Source: Variovorax sp. ZS18.2.2 (GTDB lineage: Bacteria > Pseudomonadota > Gammaproteobacteria > Burkholderiales > Burkholderiaceae_C). Taken from it: a DNA stretch of 64,000 nt. Position numbers and translations under genes: made by a program. The DNA is taken from contig NZ_JANLNM010000009.1 of NCBI RefSeq assembly GCF_024701975.1, positions 1-64,000 on the forward strand. Reading direction: 5' to 3'. Positions 42,851 through 52,168 of the stretch are shown one piece after another. The notes under the pieces were generated by a model that was not told where the DNA came from, made no database searches, and saw nothing but the letters and a program-made list of their open reading frames with translations. Each line of letters begins with the position of its first letter. Position 1 is the first letter of the stretch.

Positions 42851-45313
42851 ATGACGCGTTCCTCCGCCCAGTTCACCCAGCCCGCCGAGTCCTCGTCGCC
42901 CTCCGCATTGCTTGTCGTGATCGCCGTGCTCATCGGCCTTGCGGGCCTCGCGCTCGTGGTCGCGGGCGCATGGCTCATCGCGCTCGGCGGCTCCTGGTAC
43001 TACCTTGTCGCGGGGTTGGGGCTCATCGCTTCTGCGGTGCTGCTCAAACGTGGCGGCGGCGTCGGGCTGCTGTTCTATGCGGCGGTGGTCCTGCTCACGC
43101 TCGTGTGGGCGCTGTGGGAAGTGGGCTTCGACTGGTGGCCGCTGGCCGCGCGCGGCGATGTGTTCTTCGTGGTGGGCTTGTTCCTCCTCACGCCCTGGGT
43201 GGCGCGCGCGCTTGCGCGACGCGATGCGACGGGCATCGGCCGCACGCGCGCCGTGCTCGGCGTGGTGCTCGCGGCCTTTCTGGTCGCGGCGGTGTTCTCG
43301 TGGACGCGCGAGCCGGGGCGCATCGAAGGCATCGCGCCGCTGCCCGATGCATCGAGCAACGCAACGGCCACCGCGCTCGCAAGCCCGCCACCTCCGAAGG
43401 ACGACTGGACCGCCTACGGCGGCACCGGCTTCGGCCAGCGCTACTCGGCGCTCGACCAGATCACGCCGGCCAACGTCGGGCAGCTCGAAGAGGCCTGGCA
43501 CTTCCGCACCGGTGACGTGCGCGGCCAGCCTGGCGATCCCGAAGAGACGACCTTCGAAGTCACGCCGCTGAAGATCGGCGAGTGGCTGTTCCTCTGCACG
43601 CCGCACCAGGCGGTGGTGGCGCTCAACGCGACCACGGGCGAGCAGCTCTGGCGCTACACGCCCGAGATCAAGCGCCCGCTCGCGTTGCAGCATCTGACCT
43701 GCCGGGGCCTCTCTTACTATGCAGGCGCCGCGGCACAAACCGCCGCCGCATCGGCACCGTCGCCTTCGCCGACGCCAGCACCCGCGGGCGACTGCGATGC
43801 GAAGCTCTTCATGCCGACCGCCGATGGCCGCGTCCTCGCGCTCAACCCCGAGAACGGCAAGCCCTGCCTCGCGTTCGGCGGCGGCAGCGGGCAGATCGAT
43901 CTCTGGAAGAACATGCCCAACGTGAGCCTGGGCGCGTACTACTCGACCTCGCCGGTGGTCGTCACGCGCTCGCTCATCATCGTGGGCGGCACGGTGCTCG
44001 ACAACGTCTCGACCAAGGAAACCTCGGGCGTGATCCGCGCCTTCGACGTGAACACCGGCGCACTCGTGTGGAACTGGGATTCGGGCAACCCCGAGGAAAC
44101 CGCGCCCATCGCGGCCGACCGCACCTACACCGTCAACTCGCCCAACAGCTGGTCCATCTCCAGCGTGGACGAGGCGCTGGGGCTGGTCTACGTGCCCACG
44201 GGCAACCAGCCGCCGGACCAGTGGGGCGGCAAGCGCACCGAGGGCGCCGAGCGTTATTCGTCGTCGGTGGTGGCGCTTGATCTCTCGAGCGGCCGCGTGC
44301 GCTGGAGCTTCCAGACGGTGCACCACGACCTCTGGGACTACGACGTGCCCGCGCAGCCCAGCCTCATCGACTTGCGCGTGGGCAGCGAGACCATTCCGGC
44401 GCTGGTGCAGCCGACCAAGCAGGGCGAGCTCTTCGTGCTCGACCGGCGCAACGGCAAGCCCATCGTGCCGGTGAACGAACGGCCTGCGCCGCAAGGCGCA
44501 GCCACCGGCGACCGCACGGCGCCGACGCAGCCGGTGTCGGGCCTCTCATTCAATCCGCCCGCGCTCACGCCGGCCGACATGTGGGGCGCGACGGTGTTCG
44601 ACCAGCTCGCTTGCCGCATCGCCTTCCACCGGCTGCGCTACGAAGGCCGCTTCACGCCGCCGTCGACAGAGGGTTCGCTCATCTATCCGGGCAACTTCGG
44701 CGTCTTCAACTGGGGCAGCATCGCGGTCGATCCGCAGCGGCAGATCGCCTTCACCACGCCGGCGTCGCTGGCCTTCGTGTCGCGGTTGATCCCGCGCGCG
44801 GACGACACCACGCGCTATGTGCAGGGCAAGGGCCAACCGACCGGCAGCCTGCCGGCGCTCAACGAGAACTTCGGCGCGCCCTTCGCGATCAAGCTCAACC
44901 CGTTCACCTCGGTGCTGGGACTGCCGTGCCAGGCGCCGCCGTGGGGCCATGTGGCGGGGGCGGACCTGCGCAGCGGCAAGGTCATCTGGATGCACAAGAA
45001 CGGCACGGTGCGCGACAGCTCGCCGGTGCCACTGCCCTTTGCGATGGGGGTGCCGAATCTCGGCGGGCCGGTGATGACGGCGGGTGGCGTGGCCTTCCTG
45101 TCGGGCACGCTGGACCAGTACGTGCGCGGGTACGACGTCGGCAATGGGAAGGAGCTGTGGCGCAGCCGGTTGCCGGCCGGTGGACAGGCCACGCCGATGA
45201 CTTACCGCGGTGGCGATGGGCGGCAGTACGTGGTGGTGGCTGCGGGTGGGCACGGCTCGCTCGGCACGCGCACCGGAGACCATGTGATCGCCTATGCGTT
45301 GCCCAAGCGCTGA
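42851..45313 (+). CDS. Membrane-bound PQQ-dependent glucose/quinate-type dehydrogenase
   Basis: 820 residues. The N-terminal about 150 form five membrane helices; the remainder is an eight-bladed PQQ propeller in the periplasm. Recognisable parts are DDWTAYGGTGFGQRYSALDQI, the W-rich blades and QTVHHDLWDYDVPAQPSL. The family oxidises aldoses (Gcd) or quinate/shikimate (QuiA) and passes electrons to ubiquinone. Which substrate applies is unclear; the neighbouring xylose operon makes an aldose plausible. AGGAG precedes ATG 42851. No PQQ biosynthesis genes are in the window. Confidence 0.88.
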   Translation: MTRSSAQFTQPAESSSPSALLVVIAVLIGLAGLALVVAGAWLIALGGSWYYLVAGLGLIASAVLLKRGGGVGLLFYAAVVLLTLVWALWEVGFDWWPLAARGDVFFVVGLFLLTPWVARALARRDATGIGRTRAVLGVVLAAFLVAAVFSWTREPGRIEGIAPLPDASSNATATALASPPPPKDDWTAYGGTGFGQRYSALDQITPANVGQLEEAWHFRTGDVRGQPGDPEETTFEVTPLKIGEWLFLCTPHQAVVALNATTGEQLWRYTPEIKRPLALQHLTCRGLSYYAGAAAQTAAASAPSPSPTPAPAGDCDAKLFMPTADGRVLALNPENGKPCLAFGGGSGQIDLWKNMPNVSLGAYYSTSPVVVTRSLIIVGGTVLDNVSTKETSGVIRAFDVNTGALVWNWDSGNPEETAPIAADRTYTVNSPNSWSISSVDEALGLVYVPTGNQPPDQWGGKRTEGAERYSSSVVALDLSSGRVRWSFQTVHHDLWDYDVPAQPSLIDLRVGSETIPALVQPTKQGELFVLDRRNGKPIVPVNERPAPQGAATGDRTAPTQPVSGLSFNPPALTPADMWGATVFDQLACRIAFHRLRYEGRFTPPSTEGSLIYPGNFGVFNWGSIAVDPQRQIAFTTPASLAFVSRLIPRADDTTRYVQGKGQPTGSLPALNENFGAPFAIKLNPFTSVLGLPCQAPPWGHVAGADLRSGKVIWMHKNGTVRDSSPVPLPFAMGVPNLGGPVMTAGGVAFLSGTLDQYVRGYDVGNGKELWRSRLPAGGQATPMTYRGGDGRQYVVVAAGGHGSLGTRTGDHVIAYALPKR

Positions 45314-45322
45314 ACGGCGCGC

Positions 45323-46591
45323 TCAGTCCGCAGCCAGCCCTTCGCTCTCCCGCCAGCCGCGCATGCGTCGATAGAGCGTGCCGCGTGACACGTTGAGTTG
45401 GCGCGCGGCCTGCGACACGTTGCCACCGTGCGCGACGAGCGTTTCCTCGATCAACTTGCGGCTGTGTTCGCGCAATGTTTCGGTATGCGGCGCCTGTTCG
45501 TTGTCGGCGGCGGTTGTGATCGTGCAGGCTTCGGTGACCGCTTTGTCCGCAGTGTGTTCGATGGGCATCGATGGGAGCGCGCCCGGCATCGCCACCGCAT
45601 GCTTGAAGTCCACGCCGTCCGCGCCGCCCTTCAGATGCGCCTGCACCCACACGCCGAGCCCGCTCGCGAGCCGCAGCGGCTGCGCGGATTCGCGGCGCCC
45701 CAGTCGCAACAGGCTTGCGAGGTCATGGCCCAGCAGGCATTCGACATCGCGCTCGTCTGCCGCTTCGGGCAAGCGCCCGAGCAGTCGTGCGCCCGCGTTG
45801 TTGAGCCACGCGATGGTGCCGTCCGGCGCGATGCCGGCGAGCGCCTCCAGCGGCGTGCCGAGCAGCGTCGGGCTCGCCTGGAAACGCAGGATGAGATGGT
45901 CGCGCGACTGCGCCTGCAAGAGGCGGTTCTCGATCGTCGTCGCATACAGCGACACCATCGACGCCGCATCGAAGCCGAAGCGACGCGCCTCCACCGTGAG
46001 GTCGAGCACGCCGGCCAATCGCCCCGTCACGTCGCGGATCGGCGCCGCAGCGCACTGCATCTCGCGCAGCACGTCGAAGTAGTGCTCCGCGCCATCGACG
46101 GTGCAGGCCTGCCCGGTGCTCGCGACGATGCCGGGCGCGGTGGTGCCGACGATGCGCTCGGAGATGTTCACGCCGACACGTGCGGTCTTGCGCAGCACCG
46201 GCTGGTGCGCGGCGGCGGGCTGGTGCGTGACGTGCACGATCACGCCTTCGCGGTCGGTGAGGATCACGCGGCAGTCGGTGCCGGCGAGCGCGTGCTCCAT
46301 TTGCCCGAGCTCCTGCCGCGCCACTTCGAGCAGCTCGCGGTTGCGCGCGAGCGTGGCGTGCAGGCGGCTGGGCGTGACGGCATCGAAGGGCACGATGCGC
46401 TGGCGGTCGGCATGGGTGCGGGTGCAGCGCATCCACGACTGCAGCACCGCCTCGCCGATGAGGCCCGAGGGCCGCACGCCTTCCTCGAAGAACTGCCGCC
46501 GCGCGAGCGCCACACGCTGCGCGGGCGTGTTGGCGAAGAGCTGGCGCGGTGCATCCGCGGTGCCCAGCCTGTCGAACATGTCGTGAGCCAT
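45323..46591 (-). CDS. GAF-PAS-Fis regulator without AAA+ domain
   Basis: 422 residues. The layout resembles AcoR-type activators: an N-terminal region (ALARRQFFEEGVRPSGLIGEAVLQSWMRC), GAF-like domain (about residues 70-215), PAS-like segment (about 240-290) and a C-terminal Fis HTH (VAHGGNVSQAARQLNVSRGTLYRRM, about 385-410). The central sigma-54-contacting AAA+ module (GAFTGA motif, Walker A) is absent. It is divergent from the quinohaemoprotein dehydrogenase and probably controls it. ATG 46591; frame open upstream without support. Confidence 0.85.
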   Translation of the reverse strand: MAHDMFDRLGTADAPRQLFANTPAQRVALARRQFFEEGVRPSGLIGEAVLQSWMRCTRTHADRQRIVPFDAVTPSRLHATLARNRELLEVARQELGQMEHALAGTDCRVILTDREGVIVHVTHQPAAAHQPVLRKTARVGVNISERIVGTTAPGIVASTGQACTVDGAEHYFDVLREMQCAAAPIRDVTGRLAGVLDLTVEARRFGFDAASMVSLYATTIENRLLQAQSRDHLILRFQASPTLLGTPLEALAGIAPDGTIAWLNNAGARLLGRLPEAADERDVECLLGHDLASLLRLGRRESAQPLRLASGLGVWVQAHLKGGADGVDFKHAVAMPGALPSMPIEHTADKAVTEACTITTAADNEQAPHTETLREHSRKLIEETLVAHGGNVSQAARQLNVSRGTLYRRMRGWRESEGLAAD

Positions 46592-46632
46592 GGTGCTCGA
46601 TGCCTCCCTGGATTCGGGGACCACAGCGAATG

Positions 46633-46649
46633 TGTTCCGCAATGGAACA
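46633..46649. promoter_or_regulatory. Palindrome between Fis-type regulator and alcohol dehydrogenase
   Basis: TGTTCC (46633-46638) and GGAACA (46644-46649) are perfect 6-bp arms around 5 bp, centred 84 bp upstream of the dehydrogenase ATG. It is a candidate binding site of the divergent Fis-type regulator. Confidence 0.6.
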
Positions 46650-46724
46650 AGGCTCGATTGGGGAAATCCCGAAGGTGAACGCCAACGCTGCGCGAACGAT
46701 CCTTGCAGCACAAGGAGACCCACG

Positions 46725-48833
46725 ATGAAGAAAACCACCACCGGGCTGTTCATGCTGGCCGGCGCATTGCTGTGCCTGGGCGCATCGACGGCCACGGCCC
46801 AGAACGCGCAGGACCGCGCGGCGGCCGCTACGAAGAAAGTCGACGGCAATTTCATTCGCGCCAACGCCGCGCAGAAGACACCCGACTGGCCCAGCGTGGG
46901 CCTCGATTACGCCGAGTCGCGCTTCAGCAAGCTCGACCAGGTGAACGCGGGCAACGTGAAAGAGCTCGGGCTGGTCTGGTCGTACAACCTCGAATCGACG
47001 CGCGGCGTGGAATCCACGCCGCTGGTGGTGGACGGCATCATGTACGTCACTGCTTCATGGAGCGTGGTGCACGCCGTCGACACGCGCACGGGGCAGAAGC
47101 TCTGGACCTTCGATCCGCAGGTCGATAAGTCCAAAGGCTTCAGGGGCTGCTGCGACGTGGTGAACCGCGGCGTGGCGATCCACGAAGGCAAGGTCTACGT
47201 GGCGGCCTACGACGGGCGGCTCATCGCGCTCGATGCGGCCACGGGCCAGAAGGTGTGGGAGAAGAACGCCATCGAAGGCCAGAAGGGCAGCTACACCATC
47301 ACCGGCGCGCCGCGCGTCTTCAAGGGCAAGGTCATCATCGGCAACGGCGGCGCCGAGTACGGCGTGCGCGGCTACGTCACCGCCTACGACGCGAAGACCG
47401 GTGACCAGAAGTGGCGCTGGTTCGTGGTGCCCGGCGATCCGGCCAAGCCCTTCGAAGACGAATCGATGGCGCGTGCCGCCAAGACTTGGGACCCGAGCGG
47501 CAAGTACTGGGAGGCCGGCGGCGGCGGCACCGCGTGGGACAGCTTCGCCTTCGACCCCGAGCTCAACCTGATGTACGTGGGCACCGGCAACGGTTCGCCC
47601 TGGGCGCACAAGGCGCGCAGCCCCAAGGGCGGCGACAACCTGTACCTCGGCTCGGTGGTGGCGCTCGACCCCGACACCGGCAAGTACGTGTGGCACTACC
47701 AGGAGACGCCCGGCGACAACTGGGACTACACGTCCACGCAGTCGATGATCCTGGCCAACGTCAGGCTCGGCGGCAAGGCGCGCAAGGTGCTGCTGCATGC
47801 GCCGAAGAACGGCTTCTTCTTCGTCATCGACCGCACCAACGGCAAGTTCATCTCGGCGAAGAATTTCGTCGAGGTGAACTGGGCCACGGGCTACGACAAG
47901 AACGGCCGGCCCATCGAGATCGCGGCCGCGCGGCAGAACGAGAAGCCCGGCGACAGCATCCCCGGCCCCTTCGGCGCGCACAACTGGCACCCGATGTCGT
48001 TCAACCCGCAGACGGGCTACGCGTACCTGCCGGCGCAGCACGTGCCGATCAACCTGATGGACGACAAGGACTGGAAGTTCGACCAGAACGCACCGGGCCG
48101 ACCGCATGCGGCGCTGGGCTGGAACACCGGCAAATTCGCCAACGTGGAGCCGCCCACCAGCAAGCCCTTCGGCCGCCTCGTCGCGTGGGACCCGGTCGCG
48201 CAGAAGGAAGCCTGGGGCGTCGACTACGCCTCGCCATGGAACGGCGGCACGCTCACCACCGCGGGCAACCTCGTGTTCCAGGGCACGGCCGACGGGCGGT
48301 TCCTGGCCTACAACGCGAAGACCGGCGAGAAGCTGTGGGAAACGCCCACCGGCACCGGCGTGGTCGCGGCGCCCTCGACCTACATGGTCGACGGCAAGCA
48401 GTACGTGTCGGTGGCCGTGGGCTGGGGCGGCGTGTACGGCCTCGCGCAGCGCGCCACCGAGAAGCAGGGGCCGGGCACGGTCTACACCTTCGCGGTCGGC
48501 GGCACCGCGAAGATGCCGGACTTCGTGCAGTACCGCATGAGCAAGCTGGTGCAGGGCGTGAAGTACGACCCCGCCAAGGTGCAGGCCGGCACGATGCTCT
48601 ACGTGAGCAACTGCGTGTTCTGCCACGGCGTGCCGGGCGTGGACCGCGGCGGCAACATCCCGAACCTCGGCTACATGGACGCGGCCTACATCGAGAACCT
48701 GGACAAGTTCATCCTCAAGGGCCCGGCCATGGCGCGCGGCATGCCCGACTTCACGGGCAAGCTCTCGGGTGAGGACATCGAGAGCATCAAGGCGTTCATC
48801 CAGGGGACGGCGGACGCCATACGCCCGAAGTAA
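46725..48833 (+). CDS. PQQ/haem c quinohaemoprotein alcohol dehydrogenase
   Basis: 702 residues, the length of type II quinohaemoprotein alcohol dehydrogenases. A signal peptide (about 1-24) is followed by an eight-bladed PQQ propeller with the vicinal disulfide GCC (in GFRGCCDVVNRG). A C-terminal cytochrome c domain has the haem site CVFCH and axial Met in ARGMPDFTG. It oxidises alcohols or aldehydes in the periplasm and passes electrons to cytochrome or quinone. AAGGAG precedes ATG 46725; the upstream open frame is non-coding. Divergent from its likely regulator. Confidence 0.93.
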   Translation: MKKTTTGLFMLAGALLCLGASTATAQNAQDRAAAATKKVDGNFIRANAAQKTPDWPSVGLDYAESRFSKLDQVNAGNVKELGLVWSYNLESTRGVESTPLVVDGIMYVTASWSVVHAVDTRTGQKLWTFDPQVDKSKGFRGCCDVVNRGVAIHEGKVYVAAYDGRLIALDAATGQKVWEKNAIEGQKGSYTITGAPRVFKGKVIIGNGGAEYGVRGYVTAYDAKTGDQKWRWFVVPGDPAKPFEDESMARAAKTWDPSGKYWEAGGGGTAWDSFAFDPELNLMYVGTGNGSPWAHKARSPKGGDNLYLGSVVALDPDTGKYVWHYQETPGDNWDYTSTQSMILANVRLGGKARKVLLHAPKNGFFFVIDRTNGKFISAKNFVEVNWATGYDKNGRPIEIAAARQNEKPGDSIPGPFGAHNWHPMSFNPQTGYAYLPAQHVPINLMDDKDWKFDQNAPGRPHAALGWNTGKFANVEPPTSKPFGRLVAWDPVAQKEAWGVDYASPWNGGTLTTAGNLVFQGTADGRFLAYNAKTGEKLWETPTGTGVVAAPSTYMVDGKQYVSVAVGWGGVYGLAQRATEKQGPGTVYTFAVGGTAKMPDFVQYRMSKLVQGVKYDPAKVQAGTMLYVSNCVFCHGVPGVDRGGNIPNLGYMDAAYIENLDKFILKGPAMARGMPDFTGKLSGEDIESIKAFIQGTADAIRPK

Positions 48834-48863
48834 GGGCCGAAGTAAACAGGCCGCGCCTTGCGG

Positions 48864-51299
48864 CTAGCGGCCGCCGAACCAGTACGGGGTGCTGGCGGCC
48901 CAGGTCGAATTCGGATAGTTCGCGTGCAGGGCCTGCAGGCCCTTGCGCGACCAGTCGCCCACCGTCTTGTCCTGGCAGGTGTAGCGCGCCATCTTCACGG
49001 CCACCGACAGCGCCTGCGGCACCAGCGGGTCGGCGCGGTTGCGTTGCATCAGGGCCAGGCTCTCCTGCGTGAAGTAGATCGAGTCCTGCGGGATGGCGCG
49101 CAGCTTTTCGACCTGCGCCGCTTGCCGGGTGCGCTCCTCCTGCGGCAGGAATGCGGGCATCTCGAAGTCGGCCGGGCTCGCCGCCCTCGGCCCCGAGGCC
49201 GGCAGACCCAGCGAGGTGCACCACTTGCCGTAGCTGCCGATGGCCGTGTTGGGGTCGTAGGTGGACGCGACCCAGGGCTTGAGCGGCGTAGGCCGCACGT
49301 ACCAGCTGCTGTCGGGCCAGTGCGGCGGTTGCAGCGTTTCGGTGGCGCTGGCCATGCGCTCGAGCAGCAGGCGATGCCAGGCGGCGGTGTCGGTCGTGGC
49401 CAGCGTGAGCGAACGGCGGATGCCGGCGATGGCGTCGGGGCCCTTGGCCGGCGCGTTCTGTGTCGCGGTCTGCGTGGAGGCGATGCGCAACTCGGCCGCA
49501 CTGCGCGCCGCGGCGTAGTCCTCCACCAGCACGGCGCGGGTCCAGGCGGTCTCCAGCAGCGTGTCGCGCAGCGCGGGGGAAAGGGCCGGGTCGACCGCGA
49601 GCCGCAGCCACATCGGGAGCGGTGCGCGCGTGTTCAGGAAGCGCACCACGTCGTCGTCGAAGTCGGTGGCCAGCGGTGTCGCATTGGGCCTGGCCTCCGT
49701 CGCCTCGGGGTCGCGGCGCGCCACCACGGGGCGGATCGCCAGACGGCGCCATTCCTCTTCCGACGCGGCCGTGGGCAGCAGCAGCGCCTTCACGAAGTTC
49801 TGCCCCGAGGGGCTGCGGGCGATCAGCGGTGAATCGGCCGCGCCCGCGACGAGCTCGCGCGTCTCCTTGAAGCGGCCCAGCGCGAACAGGCGCTGTGCGC
49901 GCAACTGGGTGGCAGCGAAGCGCGCGGGGTGGTCTTCGGGCACGGCGGCCAGCGCCGCATGCAGCTCGGCCTCGCGCTTGTCGTCGGCCGTGCCGGCGAC
50001 CGGCACCAGGCTCGCGGCGGCCATGAGCCATGTGAGCTCGTGCGTGCGCTGGTAGCGGCGCCAGCTCTGGGTTGCGCGCCAGTCGCCGCTCGGGTCGCGG
50101 TCGCTGCCGCGGCCGTTGAAACCGCGCACCGTGCTGAGCCACTGAACGAGGTCGGAAGGCTGTGTCGGGCCGATGTGCGCGCAGTCGTAGAAGAACCCGC
50201 AAGTGCGGAACTCGTGGTTCAGCAGCAGGAGTTTCGCGGCGGCCGCGTCGGGTGTGCCGATGGTCCTGAGGCCGTCCGCCAGGCGCTGCACCCGCGTGGC
50301 GGGCGTGAGGTAGCGGATGCGCAGCGCCTCGGCCAGCCGGTGCACCGAGGGATGCAGCGCCTTCAGGCGCGGGTTCTTCAGCAGCGGCAGCGCGATGGCG
50401 TCGACCACCTTCGTGAGCTCGGCCTGCTGCTTGATCGCCTCGGGGCTCTCCTTGCCGGCACTCTCGCGGTCCGGAGGCGATGCATCGCTGCCCGGGTTCT
50501 GGCGCGCCAGCACGCGCAGCCGCATGTACGCCGCAAGGTCGCGCCAGGGGCTCGCCTTGTCGGCCGCGATCTCCGCGAATGCGGCGTCGGCACCGTCGAG
50601 GTCGTTCGTGTAGAAGCGCCACGCGGCCTGCTGGTAGGCCTGGTCGGCCTGCAGCCAGGCGGGCGCGCCGGCCGGCAGTGCGGGAAGCGGAGCGGGCTCC
50701 TTGTCGCAGGCATAGAACACCACTTCCTGCGCCCGCAGCCAGTGCAGCACGAGCGGGCCGGCCGTCTTGTCGCCGTTCGTGCGCGCCAGGCGCTCGGTCA
50801 GCGTCTTCGTGGCATTGCGGAAGGCGTCGCCGTAGAGGCAGATGGGGCTCGCCTGCATGGTATTGGCGTTCCACTGCGGTGTGCGCCCGGAAGGCGGCGT
50901 GGTGGCCTTCGACCCCTCGGGCAGCGCTTGGCCCAGCTTCGCGTAGGCGCCGGCGCGGGCCTGCTGCCATTCGGTCCAGGCCGCATCGGCGCCTTCCATG
51001 CCGCTGTCCTCGCGCGGCAGCTTCTCCAGCAGGTCGGAAAAGGCGCGCACCGCATCGGGAGAGAACGCCTGCCCGCGCAGGCGCCAATACCAGAGCACCT
51101 GGTAGGGCACGAGGTAGTCGGTGTAGTAGCCCGCGGGCCGCTCGACGAATTCGCGCACCGGCTGGTCGGGCCGCGTGCTGTCGAAGAACAGGTCCACGGG
51201 GTCGCCACCGCCGCTCGCATGCGCCGCCGCGGCACCGAGCGATGCGGCGATCGCGAGCAGACGAAGGCCGGTGCGCAGAGTGCGCATTGGAGAAGTCAT
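48864..51299 (-). CDS. Large exported protein of unknown function (partner of DUF3142)
   Basis: 811 residues with an N-terminal signal peptide (MTSPMRTLRTGLRLLAIAASLGAAAAHASGG). The mature part is mostly alpha-helical in composition, rich in Ala, Leu and Arg with repeated WR and LAR segments that suggest TPR-like helical hairpins (e.g. AAWRFYTNDLDGADAAFAEIA). I do not recognise a family. Its ATG overlaps the stop of the DUF3142 gene (51296-51299), so they are made together. Residues upstream in the same frame out to 52211 are shadow sequence. Confidence 0.75.
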   Translation of the reverse strand: MTSPMRTLRTGLRLLAIAASLGAAAAHASGGGDPVDLFFDSTRPDQPVREFVERPAGYYTDYLVPYQVLWYWRLRGQAFSPDAVRAFSDLLEKLPREDSGMEGADAAWTEWQQARAGAYAKLGQALPEGSKATTPPSGRTPQWNANTMQASPICLYGDAFRNATKTLTERLARTNGDKTAGPLVLHWLRAQEVVFYACDKEPAPLPALPAGAPAWLQADQAYQQAAWRFYTNDLDGADAAFAEIAADKASPWRDLAAYMRLRVLARQNPGSDASPPDRESAGKESPEAIKQQAELTKVVDAIALPLLKNPRLKALHPSVHRLAEALRIRYLTPATRVQRLADGLRTIGTPDAAAAKLLLLNHEFRTCGFFYDCAHIGPTQPSDLVQWLSTVRGFNGRGSDRDPSGDWRATQSWRRYQRTHELTWLMAAASLVPVAGTADDKREAELHAALAAVPEDHPARFAATQLRAQRLFALGRFKETRELVAGAADSPLIARSPSGQNFVKALLLPTAASEEEWRRLAIRPVVARRDPEATEARPNATPLATDFDDDVVRFLNTRAPLPMWLRLAVDPALSPALRDTLLETAWTRAVLVEDYAAARSAAELRIASTQTATQNAPAKGPDAIAGIRRSLTLATTDTAAWHRLLLERMASATETLQPPHWPDSSWYVRPTPLKPWVASTYDPNTAIGSYGKWCTSLGLPASGPRAASPADFEMPAFLPQEERTRQAAQVEKLRAIPQDSIYFTQESLALMQRNRADPLVPQALSVAVKMARYTCQDKTVGDWSRKGLQALHANYPNSTWAASTPYWFGGR

Positions 51300-52036
51300 G
51301 GATGTGCGTCCCTGTTGTCGATTTTTTCGAAGTCTTCGGTCTTCCATGCGCCCGTGTGGAACACGAAGCGCCGCTTCACGCCGCCCAGTGCCGGCCATGG
51401 CTCGCCCAGCAGCAGCCCGGCCGCATCGCGGCAGGCCGGCACGGTGGCCGTGCCCGCGGCCTGCAGCCGTTGGCGGATGTGCGCCGAATCCGCGCCCATG
51501 CGGAAGTACATCGGCACCACCTCGTCGACGAGGCCGGCCGGCAACCACGGATCGCTCATGCACCACGAGGCGAGTGCCGTGGCCGAGAGCCTCACGCCGC
51601 CGGCACGCAGCGGCTGCAACTGCCGCAACAGGGCGACATACGCTTCGCGCTGGCTGCGCCGCGCTTCGAAGTCGAGCTGCACCCAGCCCGAGCGGTTCCC
51701 ATTCTTTGAGGCATGTTCGATGGCGGCAGCAATGGCTCCTCGCTGCGCATCGTTGACGGGCGAGGGCGAGAGGTTGTCGAGCGCGACGTGGATCACCGGC
51801 ATCACGGTGGTGGCCGCGTCGGGCGTGATGCGCAGCGGCCACTGGCGCCAGACCGTGCGGCTGCGCTCGCCGCTCAGTTGCACCGTGGCATGAAGGTAGG
51901 CCGCACCCGTGCCTTGGGGCAGCGTGGAGAAAAGCTGGGGCCGGTCCCAGACCCACAGCAGCGTTTGCGGCTGGGCCATGCCGTCGTGCGCCAGCAAAGC
52001 CAGGAAGACCGCAAAGGCTGCGCTGCGAAAACGCAT
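51296..52036 (-). CDS. DUF3142-family exported protein
   Basis: 246 residues with a signal peptide (about 1-21, ending GMAQ). The sequence (WVWDRPQLFSTL, VQLDFEARRSQREAYVALLRQLQ, LSATALASWCMSDPW) fits my recollection of DUF3142, whose shape recalls glycoside-hydrolase-like barrels (QLDFEA, ALASWC). Catalytic activity is unproven. First gene of a two-gene unit with the 811-residue protein. Confidence 0.7.
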   Translation of the reverse strand: MRFRSAAFAVFLALLAHDGMAQPQTLLWVWDRPQLFSTLPQGTGAAYLHATVQLSGERSRTVWRQWPLRITPDAATTVMPVIHVALDNLSPSPVNDAQRGAIAAAIEHASKNGNRSGWVQLDFEARRSQREAYVALLRQLQPLRAGGVRLSATALASWCMSDPWLPAGLVDEVVPMYFRMGADSAHIRQRLQAAGTATVPACRDAAGLLLGEPWPALGGVKRRFVFHTGAWKTEDFEKIDNRDAHP

Positions 52037-52093
52037 GGGAGGGGTGAAAAAAGGGGGCGGGGGGAGGGAAGAAAAATCCCGGCCAGCATAACG

Positions 52094-52127
52094 AAAAAAG
52101 CCGCCTGGCCCAGGGGGCGCAGGCGGC
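52094..52127 (-). terminator. Rho-independent terminator of the Bug receptor gene
   Basis: On the minus strand GCCGCCTG (52127-52120) pairs with CAGGCGGC (52107-52100) and runs into TTTTTT (52099-52094). It separates the receptor gene from the DUF3142 unit. Confidence 0.85.
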
Positions 52128-52168
52128 CTTGCGGCTGCTTTTGGCTGCTGGTCGCGGCGGTGGCGCGA

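Noticed and set aside
46592..46724. Sigma-54 promoter for the alcohol dehydrogenase
   Set aside because: No GG-N10-GC pair with flanking consensus was found, and the regulator lacks the AAA+ domain.
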